Of a stretch of DNA of 64,000 bases, positions 43,500 to 52,904 are shown piece after piece. Within the stretch, counting starts at the first letter, position 1; each line of letters starts with the position of its first letter. The DNA comes from Spirochaetaceae bacterium (GTDB taxonomy: Bacteria; Spirochaetota; Leptospiria; Leptospirales; Leptonemataceae): contig PCBI01000019.1 in NCBI GenBank assembly GCA_002730875.1, positions 1 to 64,000 on the forward strand, in the 5' to 3' direction. The translations under genes and the position numbers were made by a program. The notes under the pieces are model-generated. The model did not search any database, was not told where the DNA came from, and saw nothing but the letters and a program-made list of their open reading frames with translations.

Positions 43500-44135
43500 A
43501 TGGAATCCTCGGAGAGAGCCATTTACTCCAGAGTGGCGGGTCGCGCCGGGCATCGACTGGATGTGGGAGTGCTAAAGGAGCCCTCTGGCTACAGGATCAA
43601 AATCGAATCGGATGGAAACGAAGTCGGGGTGCTGTTTCGCCTGGCCGCGGTGCTGTATTGTCATAATTGGAGCGTTATGGAGGCCAAGATCAGTACTCCG
43701 GAAAGAAGCCTTATCAGCGACGAGTTTCTGATTCGTGCAGGCGAAGCGGGCCAGGAGCTGGATGAGAGTTCTTTGAAGCTGATGATCGACGATCTCGAAA
43801 GACTACTCTTTGACGGAATATCGGTGTTGGGTTATCTTACCGAGCATTCCAGGGAAGCGCCCAGGCCGGAGATAGGTTACGGAGAAGGGCAGGTATTCAT
43901 TCGAGATCTGGACGAAGAAGTGGTTATCGAAGTCCGCGGTCAGGATAAGGCCGGTCTGCTATTGGCTTTATCGCAGGCTTTCTATCTTATGGATATAAGC
44001 ATTATGGAGGCGTCCATCTTCACCGATGAAAAGGCCCAGGTGCATAACCTTTTCCTGATAGACCGTTCGGACCTTCGTTTCCGAAACCGGGAGTTCAGGA
44101 CCAGGCTTACCGAAGAGCTACGCTACTTGATCTAG
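43500..44135 (+). CDS. Tandem ACT-domain protein
   Basis: A protein of about 211 residues with two ACT domains like those at the end of GlnD: one around GNEVGVLFRLAAVLYCHNWS and one around GQDKAGLLLALSQAFYLMDI, each followed by VMEA or IMEA and an acidic strand. ACT domains bind amino acids and regulate partners; no catalytic domain is attached. Three in-frame ATGs exist (43440, 43485, 43500); the last has GGAAG 5 bases upstream. The ligand is unknown. Confidence 0.72.
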   Translation: MESSERAIYSRVAGRAGHRLDVGVLKEPSGYRIKIESDGNEVGVLFRLAAVLYCHNWSVMEAKISTPERSLISDEFLIRAGEAGQELDESSLKLMIDDLERLLFDGISVLGYLTEHSREAPRPEIGYGEGQVFIRDLDEEVVIEVRGQDKAGLLLALSQAFYLMDISIMEASIFTDEKAQVHNLFLIDRSDLRFRNREFRTRLTEELRYLI

Positions 44136-44172
44136 ATGCCTGGCTGCCTTGCACCCCGGGCTGCCGGCCATT

Positions 44173-44219
44173 TGGTGCTCCGCGCCTGCTGGCTCCGCGC
44201 TTATTGGCTCCGCGCCTGT
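44173..44219 (+). repeat. 15-bp tandem repeat, three copies
   Basis: TGGCTCCGCGCCTGT-like units run three times between the ACT-domain gene and the end of the giant repeat-protein gene. The first copy carries a 2-base insertion. No function is evident. Confidence 0.6.
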
Positions 44220-44303
44220 TGAACACTCCATAACTTTCCAGCGCGTATTCCAGGTAATGTGCAGGGGGCTGAACCCGGGTATCTTACATACACCCACGGG
44301 GCA

Positions 44304-47300
44304 TCAATCGTTGTGGGAATAAAGGGGAAGTCCAATGAATTTGTAAGTCACCTTGCCGCGATCTCGGGTACGCGAGAATACAAATTTCAGCACCGAGAAC
44401 TTTTCATAACCCGCGCCGGGTTCCAGTTCGTAATCCCATAGAAAGCCATAAACGCTTCCCCATTCGCGGAAGTTATTCTGTCTTCCTCGGTACCTGTCAT
44501 AGTATAGGAGCCCACCCATAAGAAGCGTTCTTGTATGCTCCATTTTTGCAGGATCCTCGTTTCTGTACCAGAGCAGTCCCAGGCCCAGACCCTCTGAAAC
44601 ATCGCCATCATCCGAATACGACCAGCCCAGAAGCGGCGGTATGAGAACCTGCCGATCGTTTCCTTCGTAATCAATCCAGTAAAGGGGAAGAAAGCTATGG
44701 TGCCAGCCTAGATCCCGGTCAACCATAACGAAACTCAAGAGATTCGCGTTCCAGCGGTCCCTGTAATTATAGGATTCATACCCGCCCAGAGCCCGCCAGA
44801 GAAGGGCGGTTTCGCTTCCGTCCGGGGTTCGCTCATAGTAGGTGGAGCCAAGCAAGAAGTCCGTTTTTCCCAGAGAATCTCCGGATTGATTTTTGTTCCA
44901 TTCGGACTCGAACAGAATCGGCGTGTAGTAGCGACTGTAATCCGCGCCGTCGCTTTCTACCCATACCGGGCCCTGCAACCCGTAGTATCCATCGCCCTGC
45001 CAGTTGTTGAAGGTCAGCAGAGGGATAAAATGGAAGGATGTTTCGTCCGATTCGGACTCATACCAATACAGCGGCAAAAAACTATGATGAAAGGAATCCC
45101 CCGGACCGTCGGCCAGTACAAAAGAGAGGACGTTTAAATTCCAGGAGGTACTGGTATTGGCCGAAGAGGAGGAACTGGCTCCCGAGGAGTCATACCCGAA
45201 AAGAATCCGGTAAAGTCCGCCGTAATTCGTGCCGTAGGGGCTGCTTTCGAAATAGAAGCTTTTGAACAGGAAAGACACTTCCCGGCTCTGGCCCGAATCC
45301 GTTCTGGTCCATTCGTTCTCATAGATTAGCGGAATGTACTGCCGGGCGTAATCGGGGGATGAGTGCCGATAAAAGATTCCGTAGAATCCCGTGTAAGAGT
45401 CGCCTTCCCACCAGTTGAAAACAAGAGGAAACAGGTGAAAACTGGAATCGATTCCCTCTTTGTGGTCCCAGCTTGAATAGTACACCGGACCAATGAGCAT
45501 ATCCAGCGAGGACGGTCCTTCTTCGTAGTAGTAGATTGGCCCCCAGTGCGATCGGCTCTCCGAAGGCCCGAATCCGAAGTAGAGCGGGAAAAGCACCAGG
45601 TGTTCGTCTTCCGCATAGAAGAATAGCGGAAGGATGTTTATATCGCTTTCGGCTTCTTCCCCGCCGGTCCAGCTGATCAGCCAGAACAGCCGGTTTTCGC
45701 TTACTCCTCCGCTGCTTTCGCTCCAGTACACAGGAGAAATAAACGATGAGTCTTCGCCATCGCTTTCGTAGTAATACAGGGGAAATACCGCATGATAGTC
45801 GCGGCCATAGAAGAATAACGGAAAGAGCCTCAGGTGATCTGTTTCGGTGCTCTGGTCGTCCTGGATGGTGCTTTCCCGATGTCCCAGGATCAGTAGATTC
45901 TGGGTCTTCCTGTTGTTCTCTACTCCTGAATAGTAGAAAGGTACCGGAAAGAAGGACCAACTGGAATGACTGGCCGGACTGCGTACTTCTCCCGAAAGAT
46001 ATAGGGGCGAATAGAAGCCGCTACGCTCCTGCATAGGTTCGGATGAACCCGGTCCATAGCTCTTTTCTTCCGTTGAATAGGACAGCGGAGTTAGACTGAA
46101 CTCGGAGTAGCCCTTTCCATCCGGATCCTTCTGCCGTTTGCTATAGTACACGGGCAGAAGTCGGCTTCCCGATTCGGCCGGAGAATCGTAGCTGTTGTAG
46201 AATGGCCAGACGATGCTGGTCTCTGTGCGTTCCGCCACACGATCTTCTTCGTCCAGGTACAGAAATAGACCGTAGGAATGCAGGCTGTAATCCGGGGTCT
46301 CCTGGGAAGCGTAGATGGGCAGAAATAGCGGAAACAACACGAAGTAATGATTCGGGGCCTCGTCGTAGCTCATGTAAGCGCCCGGAATGACTGTTACCTG
46401 GTCGGCCGAAGCGTCGTCCCAGCTAAGCCAGAACAACGGTAGAGCTCGTGCATGGTGTCGAGTATCGGCGGTTTCCCGGGCAAAGAGGCCAAAGAGTACG
46501 CTCCAGCCAGAAAAGCGGATTGAGTTATCCCGGTTGATGGACGTGTCTTTCTTAATGGCCACCCCCTCTTCTGTTTCCAGCGTTTCGGGCTGATTGTCCG
46601 TTCCCAGGTCATCCGGATCGAAGGTTTCCACCGACAGAATCTGAGAGCCCTCCGGAATTTCTTCCCGCCTTTCCGGAGCCAGGACGCGGGTGTCATCCGT
46701 CTCCTGCAGCGGAATCCGGGCCGAATAGCTGAAAAGGTTGTAGAACCAGCCAACGTCGGTGTCCAGCACAGACACTGCCTTTGTTTCTCCGGTAACCGTA
46801 TTTACTCTAACGTTTAAACTTTCTTCGGATAAAGATATACCGCCCAGGTTCACGTGGTAATTCTTTACCGGGTCTTCGTAATTGAAATATAGCGGCACCA
46901 TGACGTTCCCGCTGGAGCCGCTTTCCTCTTTGTTTATCCAGGAGTAGTAGGGAAGCACCCAGAGATACTCGGTGGTTTCGTCCTTGCGAAAGAAATGAGC
47001 CGGCCCGAAATTTAGCTCTCGCTCCGGATTCCGGTCTTCGAAGTATAACGGAACAACGTGAGTATAGCCGTTTTCCCCTTCCTTCCAGAAAAACAAGGGC
47101 GCAAAGAAAAAATCATTCAATTCGTCGTTAGTTTCGTTCCAGTTTGCCAGAAGCGCAATATTGAAGTGATCTTTCCTTACCACTCCGGTTGCTTCGGTTA
47201 CTATATCATGGGAGTGGTAGTAAGGGGGGAGAAACCTCAAATAGCCATCCTCGCTGTCCCTGGTATAAAAGATGGTCAGATAGTTGGTTTTTCGTGTGCT

Positions 47301-48860
47301 GCCGTCCGTGCGATAGGCGTACAGTACCGGGAGGAGCGGGAAGAGAATAGATTTAGTCTCAGCGGTGCGATCGTAATAATGTAAGAGGCCCCAGGAGTTG
47401 AAGTGGTCCGGGCCGCTGGTCTGGAAATACAGCGGAACCAGGTATGTGTAAGGATCCTCGCCGTACCCCTGGAAGTATAGAGGCGCAAACCAGAATCGCT
47501 CCATGGAGTCGCCTCGGGTTTTCCAGTCCATAAGCAGCGCAATGTTATAATGATCTTCAAATTCCGCCGGCGGAGCGTTGCTGCCCACTACAGGATTGCC
47601 CCGGGGATTGTTTACGCTGCGAAAAGGAGGGAGTTCTTCGGACTTATAGCTCGCCGCTCGGGCCTGCATATCCCGGGATTGGATTCGCTCCCTGGAATGA
47701 TAGTACGGAGGTAAGAATGTTGTACTGCTGTCCGCGCTGCTATCCCAGTAGAACACTGTTAGCAGGTTGTGACGACTGTAGCCTGGCTCCGATTTCGATG
47801 CATAGACAATGGGAATCAGAGGAAAGCCAAATATAGACGAGTCCTGGTCTTCGCTGTAATAATGTAGGAGGCTAAAGTTTGTATCGCCTTCGGGTTCTGA
47901 GTCGCTAAACCATAGCGGCGGAATATGAAAGTAGCCGTCGTCCCGGGTGTCGTGGAAGTAGAAAGGCAACCATCGAACGCTATAGTTAGGCCGCTTTTCC
48001 CAGAGATAAAGAGGCGATATGGCCGACCAACCGCTTTCATCCTCACTATAATGGAAGACCGTCAATAAATTTGTACTGCTGCTATTTTCTGTCTCCCGGT
48101 TTGCATAGAGAATAGGTAGAATCGGAAATCCGGTCCTGCTGGAATAGCTTGTATTGCCGGAGCTGCTATTGGTCTCATAGCTGCGATAATGCAATGGACT
48201 GAAATGGAATGAATCCTCTGCGTTGGGGCGGGCCGAGGATTCATAAAACAGCAAAGGGAATATGAAAGAGAAGTAATCCCGGTTCGCCGAAGACTGGGAT
48301 TCGTAATAGTAAAGTGGAAACAGGGTACTGTAGCTCTGTCCCCGGGCCGGATTCGAACCTCCGTAATAGAGCGGAAAAAAAGCGTGGTCGTAATCCCGAT
48401 CGTTATCCGGCCCCTCCTCGGAGGAGTAGAAAAGGAAGAAGTAAAGATCCCAGATTTTGCTGGTGCGTCTATCGACCCTGGAGATCCAGAAGGTGGAGTT
48501 GATTCTGGTTTCATCGGAGTCGTACCTTCGATGATAGAAAAGCCCCGGCACAGGCATGGCAAAAAAGCTATTGCGCTCATCGATTTTGCTATCCAGACTA
48601 TAATAGAAGGGAAAGAACCGGGTGGATTTGAAACGGGGGTAGTCTTTGTGTTTGTAAAGCCAGAATAGCTGGTTTGAGTAATGGCCTTCCCAGTCTTCCA
48701 TCACCCAGAAGATGGCATCCACCGGCACCTTGCGGGCTTTCTCCGATCCATAGTAGGTCTCGGGCTCGGGCTGTAAATCCGACCAATCGTCCCGGGCCGC
48801 CAGGGGAGAAACGATTGCGGCTGAGAGCACGAAATATAGGATGTAGTTTAATACCTTCAT
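44304..48860 (-). CDS. Giant exported aromatic-repeat protein
   Basis: A 1518-residue exported protein of no family I can name. A Sec signal peptide (MKVLNYILYFVLSAAIVSPLAA) is followed by a mature part built almost wholly of short strands of the type F-x-P-L-Y-Y at intervals of about 15-25 residues. I count more than 50. Between them lie Ser/Asp/Glu-rich turns. Larger units recur, e.g. a block with LLPVLYA, LTVFYW and FLPPYYHS three times in the N-terminal half, and two related 120-130-residue units near the C-terminus (each with SFLPLYW). I see no cysteine in the mature part. It is probably an all-beta outer-membrane or surface protein. Start ATG 48860 is chosen for the signal peptide; the frame opens at TTG 48932. 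Confidence 0.75.
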   Translation of the reverse strand: MKVLNYILYFVLSAAIVSPLAARDDWSDLQPEPETYYGSEKARKVPVDAIFWVMEDWEGHYSNQLFWLYKHKDYPRFKSTRFFPFYYSLDSKIDERNSFFAMPVPGLFYHRRYDSDETRINSTFWISRVDRRTSKIWDLYFFLFYSSEEGPDNDRDYDHAFFPLYYGGSNPARGQSYSTLFPLYYYESQSSANRDYFSFIFPLLFYESSARPNAEDSFHFSPLHYRSYETNSSSGNTSYSSRTGFPILPILYANRETENSSSTNLLTVFHYSEDESGWSAISPLYLWEKRPNYSVRWLPFYFHDTRDDGYFHIPPLWFSDSEPEGDTNFSLLHYYSEDQDSSIFGFPLIPIVYASKSEPGYSRHNLLTVFYWDSSADSSTTFLPPYYHSRERIQSRDMQARAASYKSEELPPFRSVNNPRGNPVVGSNAPPAEFEDHYNIALLMDWKTRGDSMERFWFAPLYFQGYGEDPYTYLVPLYFQTSGPDHFNSWGLLHYYDRTAETKSILFPLLPVLYAYRTDGSTRKTNYLTIFYTRDSEDGYLRFLPPYYHSHDIVTEATGVVRKDHFNIALLANWNETNDELNDFFFAPLFFWKEGENGYTHVVPLYFEDRNPERELNFGPAHFFRKDETTEYLWVLPYYSWINKEESGSSGNVMVPLYFNYEDPVKNYHVNLGGISLSEESLNVRVNTVTGETKAVSVLDTDVGWFYNLFSYSARIPLQETDDTRVLAPERREEIPEGSQILSVETFDPDDLGTDNQPETLETEEGVAIKKDTSINRDNSIRFSGWSVLFGLFARETADTRHHARALPLFWLSWDDASADQVTVIPGAYMSYDEAPNHYFVLFPLFLPIYASQETPDYSLHSYGLFLYLDEEDRVAERTETSIVWPFYNSYDSPAESGSRLLPVYYSKRQKDPDGKGYSEFSLTPLSYSTEEKSYGPGSSEPMQERSGFYSPLYLSGEVRSPASHSSWSFFPVPFYYSGVENNRKTQNLLILGHRESTIQDDQSTETDHLRLFPLFFYGRDYHAVFPLYYYESDGEDSSFISPVYWSESSGGVSENRLFWLISWTGGEEAESDINILPLFFYAEDEHLVLFPLYFGFGPSESRSHWGPIYYYEEGPSSLDMLIGPVYYSSWDHKEGIDSSFHLFPLVFNWWEGDSYTGFYGIFYRHSSPDYARQYIPLIYENEWTRTDSGQSREVSFLFKSFYFESSPYGTNYGGLYRILFGYDSSGASSSSSANTSTSWNLNVLSFVLADGPGDSFHHSFLPLYWYESESDETSFHFIPLLTFNNWQGDGYYGLQGPVWVESDGADYSRYYTPILFESEWNKNQSGDSLGKTDFLLGSTYYERTPDGSETALLWRALGGYESYNYRDRWNANLLSFVMVDRDLGWHHSFLPLYWIDYEGNDRQVLIPPLLGWSYSDDGDVSEGLGLGLLWYRNEDPAKMEHTRTLLMGGLLYYDRYRGRQNNFREWGSVYGFLWDYELEPGAGYEKFSVLKFVFSRTRDRGKVTYKFIGLPLYSHND

Positions 48861-50178
48861 GAACTTAGCGCAGAACAAAGACGCCAATATGCAGACGGAT
48901 ACTGCAAGTGCAACAATAGACGTGAGTTCCAATCGTCTTGTTTTCCTTATTTCTCTGGATCATACACTTAGAAATGATCTTTCGGATCAATTGGCCAACT
49001 ACGGCTTCGACATATTGCCCTTCCCTGACCTGGAGGCGGCTCGAGTGACCATGCAGGCCAAGGTTCCCCTGGCCATGATAGCCGATCTATCCGAAGCTCA
49101 CGATGAGAATCCTATGACTCTTGCAGAGCTCAAGCTATTTAGGCATCAAGCCGTTCCCGTTTTGATTGTCTCCAATGAAGACAGTTTTGTTTCCAGGCTG
49201 CAGGCTGTCCGCTTTGGCGGTGACTATTATTTCCAGAAGCCGGTGGACCTTTTTAGCATTGTGGAGGTGCTGGACCGCCTTACGGAATCCCTGCTGCCGG
49301 ATCCGTATCGGGTGCTTGTTGTGAAGGGGCCGGCCACTGACAACAATGCGGTACAGGCCCTGGATGATTCCCCGGATGTGAGCATTTTTCGATTGGATGC
49401 GCCGGATGAAATATTTGATGCCCTGCTGGAATTTGATCCAGAGCTCGTACTGCTGGATCTCTATTATCCGGAATGTCTGGGTATGGAGCTTTCCTCGGTA
49501 ATTCGTCAACAGGACGGCTACGGTGGCCTGCCGATTCTGTTCCAATCTCCAGAAACGGATCCGGAAAAGAAAGGGGCTGCCCTGAAGCGGGGCGGCGACG
49601 AGATCCTGTCGTCCAGCATTAGCGCCGCAGATTTGTACAGATCTATTGCTCTAAGGGTGGAGCGCTACAGAACGGTGATTTCCCAGACCGTGCGAGACAG
49701 CCTTACCGGCCTTCTGAATCACACAACCACTCGCAAGAAGCTGGAAACCGAAGTGCAACGCTGTCAGAAGCAAAGCGAGATCATGGGATTTGCCATGATC
49801 GACATAGATAAGTTCAAACACGTGAATGATACCTACGGCCATGCGGCCGGGGATCGAGTGATCCAGAACCTGGCCAGGCTCCTGAAGCAAAGAGTTCGGC
49901 GATACGACGTTGTGGGTCGCTACGGCGGGGAGGAATTTGCGGTGATTATCTCCGGTTTAAACAAGGAAAGCATCGGGGCCATGATGGAGACCATTCGGGA
50001 AGATTTCTCAAACGTGGTGCACAGTTATCAAAACTACCAGTTCCAGTGTAGCTTCAGTTGCGGTCTGACTTTTTTCCCGGATCTGCCGGATGCGCAGCAA
50101 CTGAATGATGCCGCCGACGAAGCGATGTACAAAGCGAAGTCCCGTGGCGGTAATCAAATCCAAATCCGCTTGCCCTGA
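48859..50178 (+). CDS. REC-REC-GGDEF diguanylate cyclase (PleD-like)
   Basis: A 439-residue response regulator making cyclic-di-GMP. Two receiver-like domains (about 28-150 and 152-275) precede the cyclase domain. The first keeps Asp in ADLSEA and Lys in QKPVD; the second has LLDLYYPE. The GGDEF domain is active in form, with DSLTGLLNH, the DIDKFKHVNDTYGHAAGD motif and YGGEEF (356-360). The start at ATG 48859 overlaps the start codon of the divergent giant protein by two bases; ATG 48889 is an alternative. No Shine-Dalgarno is clear for either. Confidence 0.88.
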   Translation: MNLAQNKDANMQTDTASATIDVSSNRLVFLISLDHTLRNDLSDQLANYGFDILPFPDLEAARVTMQAKVPLAMIADLSEAHDENPMTLAELKLFRHQAVPVLIVSNEDSFVSRLQAVRFGGDYYFQKPVDLFSIVEVLDRLTESLLPDPYRVLVVKGPATDNNAVQALDDSPDVSIFRLDAPDEIFDALLEFDPELVLLDLYYPECLGMELSSVIRQQDGYGGLPILFQSPETDPEKKGAALKRGGDEILSSSISAADLYRSIALRVERYRTVISQTVRDSLTGLLNHTTTRKKLETEVQRCQKQSEIMGFAMIDIDKFKHVNDTYGHAAGDRVIQNLARLLKQRVRRYDVVGRYGGEEFAVIISGLNKESIGAMMETIREDFSNVVHSYQNYQFQCSFSCGLTFFPDLPDAQQLNDAADEAMYKAKSRGGNQIQIRLP

Positions 50179-50292
50179 TAGCCGCCGTCCACAATCCATC
50201 CAATATTCCGGTTCATTGTTTCCAGAGCCAGCCCATGAGGGTCGCGATGGATGGGTCTTCAGGCCTCTTTGCGCCGAACAGCGGAGCATTCC

Positions 50293-50913
50293 ATGGATCA
50301 GCTACTTCTGATGCTAGTCATCATCAACCCGTTTGCGCAGGTGCTGTATCTTGCCGATTTGATGAACGAGCTCTCTTTTCGAGACTTCGTTCGTGTGCAT
50401 TTGCGGGCATCGCTACTAAGTCTGGGGATATTTCTGATCTTCACCCTGTTCGGGCAAATGCTTCTGCAACATGTGTTTCAGGTGCAGCTGGCATCACTGC
50501 AGGTTTTCGGGGGTATCATAATGCTTTTCATCGCCTTCAGATACATCTCCCAGGGCGCCGGGTCCAACCTGTTATTTCGAGGAGACATCTCCGAACTGGC
50601 TCCTCAGATCTCTCTTCCGTATATGGTAGGACCGGGCACTATTTGGATTTCCATTCTACTCGGCGAAATCTATGAGCCATACATTTCTGTGGGAATCATA
50701 TTCGCTGTTCTGGGGATTAATTTTCTGTTTGTGATTTTGATTTGCCTGATCTTCGAACGGGTCACCGGCCGACGGGAAACGCGCCTGGGAAAATACTTCG
50801 CCATCCTTATGCGAACCAATGCGCTTTTCATCGGCGCTATTGCCATGGAGATGGTGGTGACTGGTCTGAAGGCCTCGTTTCCTGTCCTGGGCGAGGCGCA
50901 GGCGTGGCTGTAG
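50293..50913 (+). CDS. MarC-family integral membrane protein
   Basis: A six-helix inner-membrane protein of 206 residues with the MarC/UPF0056 layout: LMLVIINPFAQV in the first helix, FGGIIMLFIAFRYIS in the third and a NALFIGAIAMEM segment near the end. The function of the family is unsettled. The start is ATG 50293, with GGAG 8 bases upstream; the frame opens 14 codons earlier. Its last 77 bases overlap the convergent DUF4234 gene. Confidence 0.8.
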   Translation: MDQLLLMLVIINPFAQVLYLADLMNELSFRDFVRVHLRASLLSLGIFLIFTLFGQMLLQHVFQVQLASLQVFGGIIMLFIAFRYISQGAGSNLLFRGDISELAPQISLPYMVGPGTIWISILLGEIYEPYISVGIIFAVLGINFLFVILICLIFERVTGRRETRLGKYFAILMRTNALFIGAIAMEMVVTGLKASFPVLGEAQAWL

Positions 50914-51289
50914 AAAGTGCGTGGTCAATGAGTCCATTTATTAAATCCTGATGGATGGCGCTGGATACGATTCCGGTAAAGTACCCGGTAAGATATCCAA
51001 CAACATCCAGCACTACAGCTACCATGGAACTGTCCTGGGCGAAAATTCCCTGCTTCTGCTGGTAGGCGTAGATATGAAGCGAAATCTTATAGTCCACATA
51101 GATTCCCCAGATTCCGCAGGTCACAATAACCAGTAGTAGATCCAGACCGTAATCATTGTCTGTGGGCGATTTACCGGTCAGGAACGTAAGCTCTTGATAC
51201 ACCTTGTAGTACCAGTAGAGTAGGTAGAATCCACAAGTAACCAGGCTCAGCACTATCACTGTGGCCACGCTTCGCTTTTCCAGGATCAT
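50837..51289 (-). CDS. DUF4234-type small membrane protein
   Basis: A 150-residue protein with the motif VLSLVTCGFYLLYWYYKVYQEL characteristic of DUF4234, a second hydrophobic segment (LLLVIVTCGIWGIYVDYKIS) and a third near 90-110. The C-terminal tail is Pro/Ser-rich. Function unknown. Its 3' end overlaps the marC-like gene by 77 bases in antisense, so the two transcripts could affect each other. It is divergent from proA. Confidence 0.78.
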   Translation of the reverse strand: MILEKRSVATVIVLSLVTCGFYLLYWYYKVYQELTFLTGKSPTDNDYGLDLLLVIVTCGIWGIYVDYKISLHIYAYQQKQGIFAQDSSMVAVVLDVVGYLTGYFTGIVSSAIHQDLINGLIDHALSTATPAPRPGQETRPSDQSPPSPWQ

Positions 51290-51449
51290 GTTCCGATTTT
51301 GTCAGGATTTCAAGGATAGTAAAGCAAATTAGGGCAGGCTACGGACGGAAGGCTGCGCCTGAGTTCGAGCCCGGACTTGAGGTCGGTCCCGGGCGGGCTG
51401 CTGGCCAGAAAGGATTGACGAGTCTGTTCTCGCTTACTTTCTCGTAAGG

Positions 51450-52733
51450 GTGAGTACCGTAGCAGAGAGAAATACCGGAGCAGGCACCGCCGAAGAGTTT
51501 GGCCAGAAAGCCCGGACCGCTTTCAGAGAAATCCGCAAGACATCCACTGCCTTGAGAAATCAGATCCTTCTGGATGCAGCGGCGGAACTGGAAGAACGCA
51601 GGGTCCAGCAGGAATTACTGGAAGCCAACGAAAAAGATCTAAAACAGGCCGATGCCATGGGCATAAGTGAGGCCCTCAAGGAAAGGCTAACCCTGACAAC
51701 TTCACGAATTCAGTCCATGGCGGACTCTCTACGGGAAATCGCCGCTTTTCCCGACCCGGTGGGCGAAGTGACACTGGGCAGGACTCTCAAGAACGGCGTA
51801 CGAATGGTACAGAAAAGGGTTCCCCTGGGCGTGGTCTTTACCGTGTACGAATCCAGACCTAACGTTACTATCGATGTCGGGGCGCTTTGCATTAAGAGCG
51901 GCAATGCGGCCATTCTGCGCGGCGGCAAAGAGGCCATTCATTCCAATATCGCGCTCCATACAATCCTTGCCAGTGCCGTAGAGCGGAACGGTCTTTCTCG
52001 GGATTGTGTTCAGTTTGTGCGGGAAACGGACCGTCAGTTCATGTTCGAACTCTTAAAACAGGAGCAAACAATAGATCTGGTAGTACCCCGGGGGGGCGAG
52101 GGTCTGATTCGAGCGGTGAGCGAAAACACTTCTATTGCCGTCGTGAAGCACGACAAAGGCGTCTGCAATCTGTTTGTGGACGAAAGTGCGGACCTGGAAA
52201 AGGCTTCGGCTATAGCTATTAACGCCAAACTGCAGCGACCTTCGGTTTGTAATGCCATCGAAAACCTGCTGATTCATTCTTCTTTCCCTCACATCGCCGT
52301 CCTTCTTGAGCGACTAAAAGATGCTGGCGCCATTCTGCTTGGTTGCGAAGAAACCAGAAGAATCTATCCGGATGCGGCTGCTATGGAAGATCCCCGGCAG
52401 GAATATGCCACCGAATACCTGGATCAAAGGCTTGCGGTGAAGCTGGTAAGTTCTCTGGACGAAGCTATTGAGTTCATCGATCAATACGGAAGCGGCCACT
52501 CGGAGGCCATTGTTTCGGACAGCCAGCGTTCCATACTCAAATTTCGAGATGAAGTGGATACGGCGGCCATCCTGGTGAATTGCTCTACCCGATTTCATGA
52601 CGGCGGTCAAATGGGCATGGGCGCCGAAGTGGGCATCTCCACCGGACGCATGCACGTTCGCGGCCCCATGGGAGTTAGAGATCTGACCACCACCACATAT
52701 GTCCTGGAAGGGGAAGGACAGATACGATCTTGA
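51450..52733 (+). CDS. proA: Glutamate-5-semialdehyde dehydrogenase (gamma-glutamyl phosphate reductase)
   Basis: The second enzyme of proline synthesis, NADPH-dependent, 427 residues. Motifs are VPLGVVFTVYESRPNVTID, the cofactor-site GGKEAIHSN and the catalytic Cys in PSVCNAIENLL. The HDGGQMGMGAEVGIST region near the C-terminus is typical. The start is GTG 51450 with a weak purine-rich site. proB, usually adjacent, lies 10 kb upstream on the same strand. Confidence 0.95.
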   Translation: MSTVAERNTGAGTAEEFGQKARTAFREIRKTSTALRNQILLDAAAELEERRVQQELLEANEKDLKQADAMGISEALKERLTLTTSRIQSMADSLREIAAFPDPVGEVTLGRTLKNGVRMVQKRVPLGVVFTVYESRPNVTIDVGALCIKSGNAAILRGGKEAIHSNIALHTILASAVERNGLSRDCVQFVRETDRQFMFELLKQEQTIDLVVPRGGEGLIRAVSENTSIAVVKHDKGVCNLFVDESADLEKASAIAINAKLQRPSVCNAIENLLIHSSFPHIAVLLERLKDAGAILLGCEETRRIYPDAAAMEDPRQEYATEYLDQRLAVKLVSSLDEAIEFIDQYGSGHSEAIVSDSQRSILKFRDEVDTAAILVNCSTRFHDGGQMGMGAEVGISTGRMHVRGPMGVRDLTTTTYVLEGEGQIRS

Positions 52734-52904
52734 TTTCGAGTCCGTTAAGGGTTGCTATACCGCGGGGACAATCCTCGCATACCCGGGCATTTCGTCGAAT
52801 AATCGGTCAGCTGGTCGGCCAGCCCGCCGGCCAGTACAGCGGCCAGCCGAGGGGCGCAGCCAATCCATTGGCCGCTGCCAGCTCTGCCTGAAAGAGATAC
52901 GCCC

